A stretch of DNA of 64,000 bases from Kaistia dalseonensis (GCF_030814715.1 NZ_JAUSVO010000001.1:744001-808000); one strand, 5' to 3'. Positions 25,297 through 34,878 are shown, counted from the stretch's first letter. The notes: generated by a model from the letters alone, not told the origin. A program made the numbers and translations.

Positions 25297-27654
25297 ATGC
25301 GTGTTGTATTGACGAGGGCGCTGTTCCTGCTTGGAATAGCCGCCATCGGGATCGGCAATCCTCTTTGGGGCGGCGTGGCTTTGGCCCAGAAAGCCGGCTC
25401 GGGCGTGGACGCCGATCGAGCCTATCTCTATCTCAAGGTCGCCGCTGATGGCGGTCAGACCGATGCTCAGGCCCGGCTCGGCGAGATGCTGGTCAAGGGC
25501 GACATGATCACGGCGAACGTGCCGCAAGGCATGAGCTATCTCGAGAAGGCCGCCGACGGTGGAAATGCTGGCGCTGCTCTTCTGCTTGGCGACATTCTCG
25601 TTCGCGGCACGTATGGGGTCGCCGCCGATCCAGCCAAGGGACGAGCCTTGCTGGAAAAGGCCGGCGAGCAGCGCGCCGATGCCAAGGCCAAGCTAGGGGA
25701 ATATCTCCTGCGCGGCACCATGATGCCCGCCGATCCGAAGGCCGGCGTCACTCTGCTGCAAGCTGCATCTGACATGGGCTGGACACGCGCCACGACCGTT
25801 CTGGCGGACGCATATCTCAGCGGTAGCATCGCGGGCATTCCCGCCGATCAGGCGCGCGGCATTGCGCTTCTGCACAAGGCGGCGGACGCCAAGGACGCCG
25901 ACGCCATGGCGAAGCTCGGCGAGTACCTGTTGCGCGGCCGCTATATGGATGCCAACGAAACGGAAGGCATGGCCTATCTGCGAAGTGCGGCCGCCGCGGG
26001 GTCTTCACGCGCTGATTTCGTCATGGCAACCTTTCTCCTGAAGGGCAGCGACAAGATGCCTGCCGATCAGAAGGCTGCGCTGGTGCTGTTTGACGCGGCG
26101 GTAGCCTCGGGAAACAGCGACGCCATGGCTACGTATGGCGACATGCTCCTGCGTGGTCGCACAGTTCCGCTTGACGCCGTGCGCGGCGTATCGCTCCTCA
26201 AGACATCAATGGATGCGGGCAACAGCCGTGCGAAATTCCTGCTCGGATCGGCCTATCTTCGCGGCATAGGTGTTGCGGTTGACGCGACGCAGGGTGAGAA
26301 GCTGCTGAACGAGGCCGTGCAAGACGGCTCTACCGAGGCGATGGCTGCGCTCGGCGAGGCGCTGGTCAAGGGCGATCCTCTGCCAAAGGATGTTGCCCGC
26401 GGCGTGCCGTTGCTGGAAAAGGCCGCAGCCAGCGGCAATGCGAGGGCCAACTACCTCCTTGGCGAGGCCTATCTGCGCGGCGGCTTCTCGCTGCTGCAAT
26501 CGCCGGAGAAGGGCCGCGCCTATCTGCAGGCTGCCAGCGATGCCGGCTATCTCCTCGCCCAGCGAAAGCTCGGCGAGGAGCTACTCTCGGGGAATCAATT
26601 GGCGAATGACGTGGAGGGCGCGATTACCCGCCTGACCGCGGCAGCCGATGGTGGTGACTCGCGGGCTGCCTTCCGGCTCGGCCAGATCTATCTGACCGGG
26701 CGCGACGGCATCCCGCAGGATGCAGCCAAGGGCGAGGCGCTGCTCAGATCCGCCATGGACGAAGGCGATATCGATGCGACCGCCGCCTTGGGGGACCGGC
26801 TTTTTTCCAGCGATGCCGTCGACCGGCGCGCGGAAGGGCTGGCGCTATTGCAGCGAGCCGCCGATGAGGGGCAGGCGCGGGCCGCCTATCTGCTTGGCCG
26901 GGCCTATATGGACGGACATGCGGGTGTCACCGTCAACACCAAGGCCGGAATCGATTTGCTGCAGCGTGCAGCATCGTCGGGCTTTGGCTGGGCGTCGATC
27001 CGTCTTGGAAACGCGGCGCTGAAGGGGGAGGGGCAGAGCCGCAATACGGCGGCTGCTCGCGAGCATTTTAAGGCGGCCCTGGCTTCAGGCGCCACTTATG
27101 CCGTGATTCCGCTTGCGAATACTTATCTGAAGACCGGCCCGGGTGCCGCGGCCGATCCGAAGCGTGGTCTGGCTATCCTGAGCGAGGAGGCCGAGAAGGG
27201 CAACCTCGATGCCATCAGGCAGCTTCTCTCCTTCTACGGCGAGGGGCGGTGGCAGGTTACCGAGCCGAACCGTGCTCTCTGGTCCAAGAATTTCGCACTT
27301 CTCGAACGCTTCGGCACACCGGACGATGTCGCCGTCGAGACCGTCCTGACCGAGCTTCGTCGCTCCAGCAAGCCGGCGACCTATGCCAAGCTGGCCACCG
27401 CGATGGCGTCACTCCCCGCTAGCAACCAGTCGGGCATGATAGGCCGGGTCCTCAAGGTCAGCCCGAACGCGTTCGTCTACGTCATGCAGCAGCGTCTCAA
27501 TGACAGCGGCAGGTATCGTGGACCGATCAATGGTCGACTGACGGGACAGACCATTCGCGCGATCAACGTGGCTTGTGCCGATGCCGCCGGCAGCGCGAAT
27601 TGCGAGGCGCCGCTTTCGATCGCGACGGGCGCCTACATCGTCTCCAAATTCTAG
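25297..27654 (+). CDS. Exported Sel1-like repeat protein with C-terminal peptidoglycan-binding-like domain
   Basis: A 785-residue periplasmic protein. The signal peptide is MRVVLTRALFLLGIAAIGIG..., with probable cleavage after GVALAQ (about residue 31); there is no lipobox. From about 35 to 650 it is built of some seventeen Sel1-like repeats of about 36 residues, with recurrent A-LGE-L--G and G---L-KAA--G elements. The last 60 residues (VMQQRLNDSGRYRGPINGRLTGQTIRAINVAC) resemble a peptidoglycan-binding_1 domain. AlgK, the scaffold of alginate export, is also a Sel1-type protein, but is a shorter lipoprotein. Here it probably acts as a periplasmic scaffold tied to the cell wall. ATG 25297 is preceded by GAAAGGA; an upstream in-frame TTG has no signal peptide next to it. 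Confidence 0.75.
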   Translation: MRVVLTRALFLLGIAAIGIGNPLWGGVALAQKAGSGVDADRAYLYLKVAADGGQTDAQARLGEMLVKGDMITANVPQGMSYLEKAADGGNAGAALLLGDILVRGTYGVAADPAKGRALLEKAGEQRADAKAKLGEYLLRGTMMPADPKAGVTLLQAASDMGWTRATTVLADAYLSGSIAGIPADQARGIALLHKAADAKDADAMAKLGEYLLRGRYMDANETEGMAYLRSAAAAGSSRADFVMATFLLKGSDKMPADQKAALVLFDAAVASGNSDAMATYGDMLLRGRTVPLDAVRGVSLLKTSMDAGNSRAKFLLGSAYLRGIGVAVDATQGEKLLNEAVQDGSTEAMAALGEALVKGDPLPKDVARGVPLLEKAAASGNARANYLLGEAYLRGGFSLLQSPEKGRAYLQAASDAGYLLAQRKLGEELLSGNQLANDVEGAITRLTAAADGGDSRAAFRLGQIYLTGRDGIPQDAAKGEALLRSAMDEGDIDATAALGDRLFSSDAVDRRAEGLALLQRAADEGQARAAYLLGRAYMDGHAGVTVNTKAGIDLLQRAASSGFGWASIRLGNAALKGEGQSRNTAAAREHFKAALASGATYAVIPLANTYLKTGPGAAADPKRGLAILSEEAEKGNLDAIRQLLSFYGEGRWQVTEPNRALWSKNFALLERFGTPDDVAVETVLTELRRSSKPATYAKLATAMASLPASNQSGMIGRVLKVSPNAFVYVMQQRLNDSGRYRGPINGRLTGQTIRAINVACADAAGSANCEAPLSIATGAYIVSKF

Positions 27655-27791
27655 CCGCTGCCAGTTTGCATTATTTGTGCGACGCAGTATAGTTATTGCG
27701 TTGCAAGACGTGGAGCATACGCGGGAACCGTGATCGCGGTACGCGTTACTGGCTTCGCGCCCGGTCCTAGCCTCCTTTCGCGAGTATTGCA
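27655..27791 (+). promoter_or_regulatory. Short spacer with two TGCNNNGCA palindromes
   Basis: Upstream of the GT4 gene this 137-base spacer has TGCGACGCA (27678-27686) and TGCGTTGCA (27697-27705; extended symmetry TTGC/GCAA), 19 bases apart from start to start. TGCNNNGCA is the core recognised by PhaR-type regulators in alphaproteobacteria (recalled from the literature). The motif is short and could occur by chance, so this is a weak call. Confidence 0.35.
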
Positions 27792-29102
27792 TTGCTCGAA
27801 GTTGTTAAAAAGCCGGCAGATGTCGCCGCCAAATTGCTCGCAAGCCAGCCGCTTTCAGGCCGTCGCATCCTTATCATCGTCGAGAATTTGCCTGTGCCGT
27901 TCGATCGCCGGGTCTGGCAGGAAGCCACCACCCTTGTGCGGGCCGGCGCGACCGTTAGCGTCATTTGTCCGTTCGGCAAGGGCTATACGGAGCCCTACGA
28001 GTTTCTCGATGGCGTTCATATCTATCGCCATGCCCTTCCGCTCGATGCGCGAGGCGCCAGTGGCTATATTCTCGAGTACTCCGCCGCGCTGTTCTGGCAG
28101 ACGGTTCTGGCGTTTCGTGTGAACGGCAAGCAGGGCTTTGATATCATTCAGGGCTGCAATCCGCCGGATACGATTTTCCTGGTTGCATGGATATTTCGTC
28201 TGTTCGGCAAGTCTTTTGTCTTCGACCATCACGACATCAATCCGGAGCTTTACGAGGCCAAGTTCGGCCGGCGCGACTTTTTTTGGCGCATGCTGCTCTG
28301 GGCCGAAAAGTTAACGTTCAAGACGGCGCGTATTTCGATCGCGACGAATGAAAGCTACCGCAAGATCGCCATCGAGCGCGGCGGAATGAAGCCTGAGAAT
28401 GTCTTCGTCGTCCGTAGCGGGCCGGATTTGCGGCGCGTCAAGGAAGTCGCGCCCAATCCGGAATTGCGCAAGGGGCGCGATTTCCTCGTCGGCTATGTCG
28501 GCGTGATGGGCGCGCAGGAAGGGATCGATCTGCTGCTCGACTCGGTCAAATACATCGTGAACGAGTTGAAGCGCACCGATATCCAGTTCTGCCTTGTCGG
28601 AGGCGGTCCGGAACTGGAACCGCTGAAGCAGATGGCCAAGGATCTCGGGGTCGATGACTACGTGACCTTCACCGGCCGCGCGCCTGACGCCGTCTTGTTC
28701 GAGGTGCTGTCGACGTCGGATGTCTGCGTGAACCCGGACAGGGTGAACGAGATGAACGACAAATCGACGATGAACAAGATCCTCGAATATATGGCCATCG
28801 GTCGGCCGATCGTTCAGTTCGACGTTACCGAGGGACGTTTCTCGGCCGGCGAGGCATCCGTATACGCTCTGGCCAATGATTCCCGCGATTTCGGCGACAA
28901 GATCGTCGATCTGCTCGATGATCCCGAGACGCGCAAGCGCATGGGCGCGATCGGGCGCGAGCGCGTCGAGCAGAATCTGTCCTGGGATCACGAGGTGCCG
29001 AAGCTGATCGCCGCCTATCAGCGTGCCTTCGGCTTGGTGAGCCCCGGTGTTGGGGGCCAGGTTCAGCAGCGATCCGACACCAAGGCGCGCGAAGGCGCCT
29101 GA
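27792..29102 (+). CDS. GT4-family glycosyltransferase
   Basis: A 436-residue GT-B glycosyltransferase. The N-terminal half contains ILIIVENLPVPFDRRVWQEATTL and FVFDHHDINPELYEAKF. The C-terminal donor domain carries VGYVGVMGAQEGIDLLL, FCLVGGGPELEPLK and the EX7E-like region DKSTMNKILEYMAIGRPIVQFD. It resembles WbuB-like enzymes that add a sugar to lipid-linked polysaccharide repeats. It is cytoplasmic or membrane-associated. The start is uncertain: a TTG at 27792 gives MLEVVKK, and a second TTG at 27834 would begin at LLASQPLSG; no ATG fits the family N-terminus. Confidence 0.85.
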   Translation: MLEVVKKPADVAAKLLASQPLSGRRILIIVENLPVPFDRRVWQEATTLVRAGATVSVICPFGKGYTEPYEFLDGVHIYRHALPLDARGASGYILEYSAALFWQTVLAFRVNGKQGFDIIQGCNPPDTIFLVAWIFRLFGKSFVFDHHDINPELYEAKFGRRDFFWRMLLWAEKLTFKTARISIATNESYRKIAIERGGMKPENVFVVRSGPDLRRVKEVAPNPELRKGRDFLVGYVGVMGAQEGIDLLLDSVKYIVNELKRTDIQFCLVGGGPELEPLKQMAKDLGVDDYVTFTGRAPDAVLFEVLSTSDVCVNPDRVNEMNDKSTMNKILEYMAIGRPIVQFDVTEGRFSAGEASVYALANDSRDFGDKIVDLLDDPETRKRMGAIGRERVEQNLSWDHEVPKLIAAYQRAFGLVSPGVGGQVQQRSDTKAREGA

Positions 29103-29160
29103 CGGTCGCGCGTCGCTCTCGATATCTGCCGCGTCGCTTTCGCGCGATCGCTCGCCCCAA

Positions 29161-30252
29161 TCAGGGCGTGGAAACAGGCGCGGCGGGGACGGGTCCGTAA
29201 AAGCGCGTCTGAAGCGGGCCGACCGTCCGGGCGTATTGGCGCATCTTGATTGCCAGTTCGGGGTCGTTGACCTCGATCGTGGGCAGGATCACGTCGATCC
29301 AGACCAGTTCGTCCCTGACCCCCTGCATGAGCTGCTTTTGCGCCATCTTTGCCTCGAAGGCAGCGGGATCCGTGTTCGCATCCAGGGTAAAGCGGACGAG
29401 ACGCAGCAGATCATCCATCTGGGCGTCCGACAGTTCATAACCGGTCTCGTTGGCGATGCTGACCAAGCCAGCGATCGGCAGCACTGCGAAGTTCATGTAG
29501 TGGAGCGCACGCTCGCCGCGTGCCATTTCCCGAGGCAGTGCGCCATCGTCGTCGACCGCGTCGAGCGCCCGATCCAACTCCTTCATGCCGGCCTGGAGCA
29601 GGCGACTGTCGCCCGTCAGGACGCCGACGCGCGCCTGTGCCAGGCCGGCCCAATGGCTGTGGTTGGCGACCTGTTTTTTCCACGCAGGCTTCTTCGGCGA
29701 GCGGAGGAATTCACTGTGGATGGACCAGGCGAGTTTCTTCAGCCATTGAATGACATCGCGATATTGCTCCGAGGCCGTATCGATATCCGGCGTCTGCCGT
29801 AGCGCGGACGTGATCGCGACGACAGCCCAGGCCTGCAGCATCGCCGCCTGCCTTTGCCCGACATCGTCATTCCGCTTGATGCCGCGGGTGAGCGCATTCG
29901 TCCGAGCCCAACCATCCAACTGGCGCAACAGACATGAAGTGCTCGGCGGCGGAGCACTCGCTGAGCCATTTGCAGCCGACGCGACAGCCCCGAATTGGAC
30001 GACAAACTTGAGCAGATCGTCAAAGTCCCGCGTACGCTTGATATAGAGATCGTACTTGTCCGGATCGATCGTCGATTGTGAGCTCGTGTTCGCGTAGAAC
30101 GACGCCAGATGCGAAACGTCCACCATCGGCGGGATGAGGCTCGGGCAATCGGCGGAATTGGGCTTCGATGTCGCGGCCTGCGCGACAGGTATGGCCAGCA
30201 GCGCATAGAGCGCCAGCGCACCCAGTCTACCGAAGCAGCGGCGCCCTACCAT
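29161..30252 (-). CDS. PL5 alginate-lyase-like periplasmic protein with an altered active site
   Basis: A 363-residue protein with a signal peptide (GRLGALALYALLAIPVAQA). The core is an all-helical PL5 domain recognisable from VANHSHWAGLAQARVGVLTG, corresponding to the INNHSYW region of AlgL, and MARGERALHYMNFAVLPIAG, corresponding to RQRALAYHNYALPPL. The catalytic Asn-His pair (N197-H198) and Arg (R248) are kept, but the catalytic tyrosine seven residues after that Arg is phenylalanine (F255). The family residues are recalled, so the alignment should be checked. It may be a weak or altered lyase, or a binding protein in the periplasm. ATG 30252 is preferred; a GTG four codons upstream is possible. 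It converges on the GT4 gene. Confidence 0.72.
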   Translation of the reverse strand: MVGRRCFGRLGALALYALLAIPVAQAATSKPNSADCPSLIPPMVDVSHLASFYANTSSQSTIDPDKYDLYIKRTRDFDDLLKFVVQFGAVASAANGSASAPPPSTSCLLRQLDGWARTNALTRGIKRNDDVGQRQAAMLQAWAVVAITSALRQTPDIDTASEQYRDVIQWLKKLAWSIHSEFLRSPKKPAWKKQVANHSHWAGLAQARVGVLTGDSRLLQAGMKELDRALDAVDDDGALPREMARGERALHYMNFAVLPIAGLVSIANETGYELSDAQMDDLLRLVRFTLDANTDPAAFEAKMAQKQLMQGVRDELVWIDVILPTIEVNDPELAIKMRQYARTVGPLQTRFYGPVPAAPVSTP

Positions 30253-30342
30253 TCTTCGTTCCACATCAAATCTGGCGAACCTTGATCTTCGATCATGGCC
30301 GGTCTCTGCCCATCCTCATAGTCGTCGCGATATGCAATCCGA

Positions 30343-31197
30343 CTATCGGAAAGGGGAGGGCGGAAGTGGCTTGTGCCCGGCGATATTGGCGCTGAGGAGC
30401 CTGGATGCCGGCATCTCGCCCTTCAGCGAGAGTGCGCCGCCGACCGCGATCTTGCGCACATATTCGAAGGCAATGCCGAAGTCGGCCAATGCGTGCCGCC
30501 GCAGCGCCAGGAGCGATCCGCGATAGTACTTCGCGCGCAGCGAACGGTCTTTGTCGCGGTGGCCGACGATTTCTGCATCGAGAAAGGCTGTGCGGCGGGA
30601 AACAAGGAAGGCGCGCAGGGCATATTCTATATCCTCGCCGCCATTGTTGCGCGTGCCCACGCCGAGATCCTCATCGAACGAACCAATGGCGATGGCGACC
30701 GACCCACGCAGAAATATGGTGTTCGAGGATGCGTTGCGCACGACATCGCGCACCTTGGCCGGACGGGTTTGACCAGCCACGGCCGCGAACGCCAACGGCT
30801 TGGTCGAATAGCTGCAGAAGAAGAAATCGAGCGGCTCTGCGCCACTGAAACGCGCCTGGATGCCGGCGAGAAGTCCGCTCGGATACCAGCAGTCATCGTC
30901 AGGAAACGCGATCAGGGCATCGGGCTCGACGAGCCCGCGCGAGAAGGCTGCACGAAGCAGGATGTTGCGCGCCGCCGACAGCGATATGATGGATCCATGG
31001 AGGATCGGAACGACGAAATCGGGAAGGGCCGGCACTGTCGCGAACTGCTCATCGGTGCAGTTCTGAATGAGCAGCAGAAGGGTTATGTCCCCGAGAGCCC
31101 CGGAGCCTTTTTGCTCGCCAATTGACGCGACCATTCTTGACAGCACGTCGGGAAGGCCATCCCTGAAAATGCTGGTCGTCAGAAGAACCGTGTTCAT
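30343..31197 (-). CDS. GT2-family glycosyltransferase
   Basis: A 284-residue GT-A fold protein. The N-terminus NTVLLTTSIFRDGLPDVLSRM is followed by the donor-binding region LSAARNILLRAAFSRG and the DxD-type motif IAFPDDDCWYPSGLL (about residues 90-104). A later acidic segment, GTRNNGGEDIEYALRAFL, provides the probable catalytic base. There are no membrane helices, so it is not an Alg8-type processive synthase. The ATG at 31197 (MNTVLL) fits the family start better than an in-frame upstream ATG at 31287. It is followed on the same strand by the PL5-like gene, with 90 bases between. Confidence 0.8.
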   Translation of the reverse strand: MNTVLLTTSIFRDGLPDVLSRMVASIGEQKGSGALGDITLLLLIQNCTDEQFATVPALPDFVVPILHGSIISLSAARNILLRAAFSRGLVEPDALIAFPDDDCWYPSGLLAGIQARFSGAEPLDFFFCSYSTKPLAFAAVAGQTRPAKVRDVVRNASSNTIFLRGSVAIAIGSFDEDLGVGTRNNGGEDIEYALRAFLVSRRTAFLDAEIVGHRDKDRSLRAKYYRGSLLALRRHALADFGIAFEYVRKIAVGGALSLKGEMPASRLLSANIAGHKPLPPSPFR

Positions 31198-31369
31198 TGC
31201 GCGCTCGCCTGTGCCGATGCGTTGATCTCTAGAGCAGCGGACCGAAAAGTGAAATCCGACTCTCGGGTCGATTCGATGCGAAAACAAAGAGATAGATCAC
31301 CTCTTTGCGTCCGGTAGGACAGATGGCGATCCACTCTTCGCGGAACCTGAAGCACCAAACTGTCTCTCA

Positions 31370-32872
31370 TCATTTTTGTGCGCGCATCAGGCCGTCCCCC
31401 TCGATGGCGGGAAATTTCGCGATGGCCTTGCTGAGAGCCAGTGCTGCCATCGCATGTGCCTGTTCGGCGGGATGCGTTCCATCGGGCGTCGTAGCAGTCT
31501 CCGATGTCGCGAAGGGGGGAGGCCATAGGCCACTCATGGCCCCGAGCGCACCGTAGAGATCGAAGAAATAGTCGCCCGTCTCAGGCGAGGGCGCCTGACC
31601 GGCATAGACGCCGCGACGGAGCACATAGTCGCGCCACGCATAGCGCGCGCCATCTGGCCAGCGATCATCCGGTGTCCTGGGTGTCTGGCTGGCCGGTGTC
31701 AGCCATCCGTCAGTCGAATCCGTTCGGGGCGGGTAGGTGGTTCGTATGATCTTGGCGTGGGCGGCGGCATGGGTGCGCAGATAGGCCGTATGCGCGGTGA
31801 TCAAACCGAGCAGACTGCCGGGCTGCCCTGCCGCGCCGAACCCGATCGAACCGAGGTCATTGTTACCACTATCGGTCAGGATGACGTCGGCCCGGCGAAT
31901 CCAGCGGGCGCGTATCGCAAAGGCATCATAGTCGAGCACGTAGCGCATGTTCGTGCCGGAGACCGAGAGGTCGAAATATGAAAAACCGGCCGCGTTGAGC
32001 GCACGCTTGGCGAAGCACAATGCGCCATCGGCGTCGCCATCGTCGACGGCTTCCGAAATGATGCTGTCGCCATCAACCATGAAGACGGGGCGTCGATCGG
32101 TTGTCTTGCCCCATATGAAGGAGGGACTGAGCAAGACCGAGGCGACAGAGGGGAAATATGACCAGTCTGCTTCGAAAACGGCGTTGAACGGCGTGGTCTG
32201 GAAGATGACGGCGTCACCGAGATCCGGCCGGCTACGGAACGTGAGGGGGCGCAGCGTGCCCTCTGCCCGGTAATCCTCGGTCTGGACGAAGAAGCGTTCG
32301 CCGGCGGCCAGGCTCACGCCTTTGATCGGGTCTGAGCGGATGATCGCGCCCGGGGGCACCGATATCCAACTGCCGTCTTCGCCGATCTCGCCGCCCGCCG
32401 ACCGGAAGGCGGGGTCGGCGCCCATGCGGTGCCAGGTGACTTGGGTCAGTGTCGTCTGCGGCTGCTTTGAATCGGTTCCCGTAATGCCCGTCAGGATCGA
32501 AGCCCGCAACCGCGTCGCTTCGCAAGAGCGTTCGGGGGACTGGCCGGAATAGGTCGATGGACCTGTATTGAGAACGAGGCCATTCCAATATTCGAGCGAA
32601 ATCCCGCTCAGCGGAACATTGGTCTTGTGCGCCGTGCGAAAGGTCATGGCGCGGTTCTTGTTCACGGCGCTGGACCGCGTGTTGATTCGCGCTCTGACCG
32701 ATCCCGACGCGATTCGGGCCGCGCTCGCATGATCGGCGCCGAACGTGGTGTCTGCGCTCGGCTGCGTCGCATTTTGCAGCGTCGCGGCGAGGAGCGGGGA
32801 GGCGGGCAGGGCGGCGGCAAGCGGAACGCCAGCCGCGAGGCTGCGCAAAACCGCACGACGAGAGATCGGCAT
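31370..32872 (-). CDS. Exported SGNH-hydrolase-like protein (Tat signal)
   Basis: A 500-residue protein with a twin-arginine signal, MPISRRAVLRSLAAGVPLAAALPASPLLA. The C-terminal two thirds form an SGNH/GDSL hydrolase domain: block I with the nucleophile in VDGDSIISEA, block III in LTDSGNNDLGS and the Asp-His block in TPDGTHPAEQAHAM. Residues 50-250 form an extra N-terminal domain of unknown role. It probably adds or removes acyl groups on polysaccharide outside the cytoplasm. ATG 32872 is chosen because the Tat signal begins there and GAGGAG lies upstream, although the spacing is long (12 bases). It is divergent from the acyltransferase gene at 33090. Confidence 0.75.
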   Translation of the reverse strand: MPISRRAVLRSLAAGVPLAAALPASPLLAATLQNATQPSADTTFGADHASAARIASGSVRARINTRSSAVNKNRAMTFRTAHKTNVPLSGISLEYWNGLVLNTGPSTYSGQSPERSCEATRLRASILTGITGTDSKQPQTTLTQVTWHRMGADPAFRSAGGEIGEDGSWISVPPGAIIRSDPIKGVSLAAGERFFVQTEDYRAEGTLRPLTFRSRPDLGDAVIFQTTPFNAVFEADWSYFPSVASVLLSPSFIWGKTTDRRPVFMVDGDSIISEAVDDGDADGALCFAKRALNAAGFSYFDLSVSGTNMRYVLDYDAFAIRARWIRRADVILTDSGNNDLGSIGFGAAGQPGSLLGLITAHTAYLRTHAAAHAKIIRTTYPPRTDSTDGWLTPASQTPRTPDDRWPDGARYAWRDYVLRRGVYAGQAPSPETGDYFFDLYGALGAMSGLWPPPFATSETATTPDGTHPAEQAHAMAALALSKAIAKFPAIEGDGLMRAQK

Positions 32873-33089
32873 TGACGGGATCGGCTCCTCGCTCCTGATG
32901 AGGACATCGCGCCACAGCATGTAGCGCATATTCGCGTGCGCTGCGGCAACGCATTGTGCTTTGCGATATCGGAAAGTAAAGTCACCAGGCAAATTCATGG
33001 TTGAAAGTGTCGTCTCCGCGGCCACGCTAACGGTATCCTAAGGCGCGGTCGATCCGATTGATTGGTTCGCTCTTCCGAAGGCATGCTCG

Positions 33090-34262
33090 ATGAACGACCA
33101 GAGGATTCCCCTACCCCCGTCGGATGAGCCGCGGCGCGGATACCTGCGAGGCCTGGACGGCCTGCGCTTCGCTGCTGTCATAATCGTCGTGCTCGGCCAT
33201 TTTCGGCTTTCGACCGCGATCCCTGGTGGCTTTGGAGTCACCATCTTTTTCGCGATCAGCGGCTTCCTCATATCGCGCCTGTTGCTGGCGGAGGAGACAA
33301 GAACCGGAGAGATCGCCCTCGGCCCGTTCTTCGCGCGTCGCTTCATCCGCCTCATTCCGCCGCTGATCATCATGTTCGCCGTGACGCTGCCAATCTACTG
33401 GCTCGTCGATCCCGGCTCGATTAATGTCGCGCAACTCCTGCTGGCGCTCTTCTATTTGGGCAATTTCTTCACGCTGGGCCAGGTCGTGGGCCTGCTCCCC
33501 GACGGCGGCGTGCACGGCTATGGCGTACTCTGGTCGCTTGCTGTCGAGGAGCACTTCTATCTGTTTTTTCCGCTGTTTCTCGTCTTCGTGCGGAATTTCA
33601 ACACCCGCCTCTGGGCCCTGTGTTCAATCATCTTCGGAAGTCTGGTATTGCGGCTCATCATCTATGCGGCGATGCCTATGGCCGACGACGTGAACTACTA
33701 TTTCACCTTCACGCGCTTGGATTCCATTGCTTGGGGCTGCCTTCTCACCCTGATGCTCGTCGATCCACGCATGAGGCAGGGCCTGCGGCCATTGCGGGGG
33801 CTGGGCGGTTTCGCCTTCGCCGTAGCGCTTCTTCTCGGCGGTATTGCGTTCCGCAACGACTTCTTCCAGGAGACTTTTCGCTACTCGCTGCACGGGTTGG
33901 GCATGTTCTTGCTCTTGAACGCGTTCGTCTTCGGCACCGCGACGAACGGTCTGATGTGGATCGCGGAATGGAAGCCCGTACGCTGGGGCGGACGTACCAG
34001 CTACGAGATTTACCTCTGGCACACCCACATCTATTTCTTCACCAGTCTCGTGATCGAGCCCTACTGGATCCGCCTGCCGGTGGCCCTGATCATTACGGGG
34101 CTCGTGTCACATTTCGCCTACCAACTCACCATGGCTGGGACGCGGGGGGTCGCCGCCCGGTTTGGCAGTCAGCGCGTCGAGGATGTTCGCAAGGAGCTCG
34201 GTGACGAGCCGGGTGCCCTTGCGCCGAATATAGTCGCCAGGCCAACCGCAACGGCAAGTTAG
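33090..34262 (+). CDS. Acyltransferase-3 family membrane O-acyltransferase (OafA/YrhL-like)
   Basis: A 390-residue integral membrane protein with about ten helices. The N-terminal YLRGLDGLRFAAVIIVVLGHF carries the conserved histidine of the family, followed by FGVTIFFAISGFLISRLLL and the FFARRFIRLIPPL segment. VLWSLAVEEHFYLFFPLFL is the second family signature. Such proteins move acyl groups (often acetyl) to sugars on the periplasmic side. It begins a same-strand run of eleven polysaccharide genes that extends to 45 kb. Confidence 0.88.
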   Translation: MNDQRIPLPPSDEPRRGYLRGLDGLRFAAVIIVVLGHFRLSTAIPGGFGVTIFFAISGFLISRLLLAEETRTGEIALGPFFARRFIRLIPPLIIMFAVTLPIYWLVDPGSINVAQLLLALFYLGNFFTLGQVVGLLPDGGVHGYGVLWSLAVEEHFYLFFPLFLVFVRNFNTRLWALCSIIFGSLVLRLIIYAAMPMADDVNYYFTFTRLDSIAWGCLLTLMLVDPRMRQGLRPLRGLGGFAFAVALLLGGIAFRNDFFQETFRYSLHGLGMFLLLNAFVFGTATNGLMWIAEWKPVRWGGRTSYEIYLWHTHIYFFTSLVIEPYWIRLPVALIITGLVSHFAYQLTMAGTRGVAARFGSQRVEDVRKELGDEPGALAPNIVARPTATAS

Positions 34263-34345
34263 CCAATTCAATAGCGAGTCGGGTCCGGATCTCCATAGAA
34301 CCAGCAGGATCGGTCGCGATACGCAGTCAGTTATACGGGGAATAG

Positions 34346-34867
34346 ATGGCCAGTCGTAGTCTGAATAAGTTGCTCTGGTTGAGAAATATCATAGTGAAGT
34401 GTAAGTATTACTACTACACGAAGCTGTGGGGAATGGACATTCATCCGACGGCAACCTATTCGTTGAGTGTAAAATTCGACAAGACATATCCGAAGGGTGT
34501 TCACATCGGCGAATATTCATATATCGCGTTTGATGTGGCGATCCTAGCGCATGACAGGACACGCGGGCTTTATCGCGACACGCGGATTGGCAAGAACTGC
34601 TTCATCGGGGCGCGGAGCATCATTCTTCCCGGTGTCGAGATCGGCGATGATTGCGTGATCGGTTCCGGCAGCGTGGTCACCAAGAACATTCCGGCGCGCT
34701 GCATCGCCGCCGGCAATCCGGCGCGCATCATTCGCGAGAATATCGAAGTCGGGCGCTACGGTCGCTTCCCCTTCGCCGACACTCCGGAATCCCAGCGCGC
34801 CGTAACCCGGAAGCCGGGTACGGCCTCGCTGCAATCGTCGACACCTCCTGCCGATCCAGTCAACTGA
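34346..34867 (+). CDS. Left-handed beta-helix (hexapeptide) acyltransferase
   Basis: A 173-residue hexapeptide-repeat acyltransferase of the WcaF/VatD-like group, probably acetyl-CoA dependent and cytoplasmic. Imperfect hexapeptides run through RIGKNCFIGARSIILPGVEIGDDCVIGSGSVVTKNI, noted here by IGKNCFIGA and IGDDCVIGSGSVV, and end with the family tail AGNPARIIREN. The likely catalytic histidine is in ILAHDRTRG. The first 100 bases are noticeably AT-richer than the flanking genes (for example around 34384-34420), a sign of foreign origin or weak expression. GGGGAATAG precedes the ATG. Confidence 0.82.
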   Translation: MASRSLNKLLWLRNIIVKCKYYYYTKLWGMDIHPTATYSLSVKFDKTYPKGVHIGEYSYIAFDVAILAHDRTRGLYRDTRIGKNCFIGARSIILPGVEIGDDCVIGSGSVVTKNIPARCIAAGNPARIIRENIEVGRYGRFPFADTPESQRAVTRKPGTASLQSSTPPADPVN

Positions 34868-34878
34868 GGGGGCGTCCA

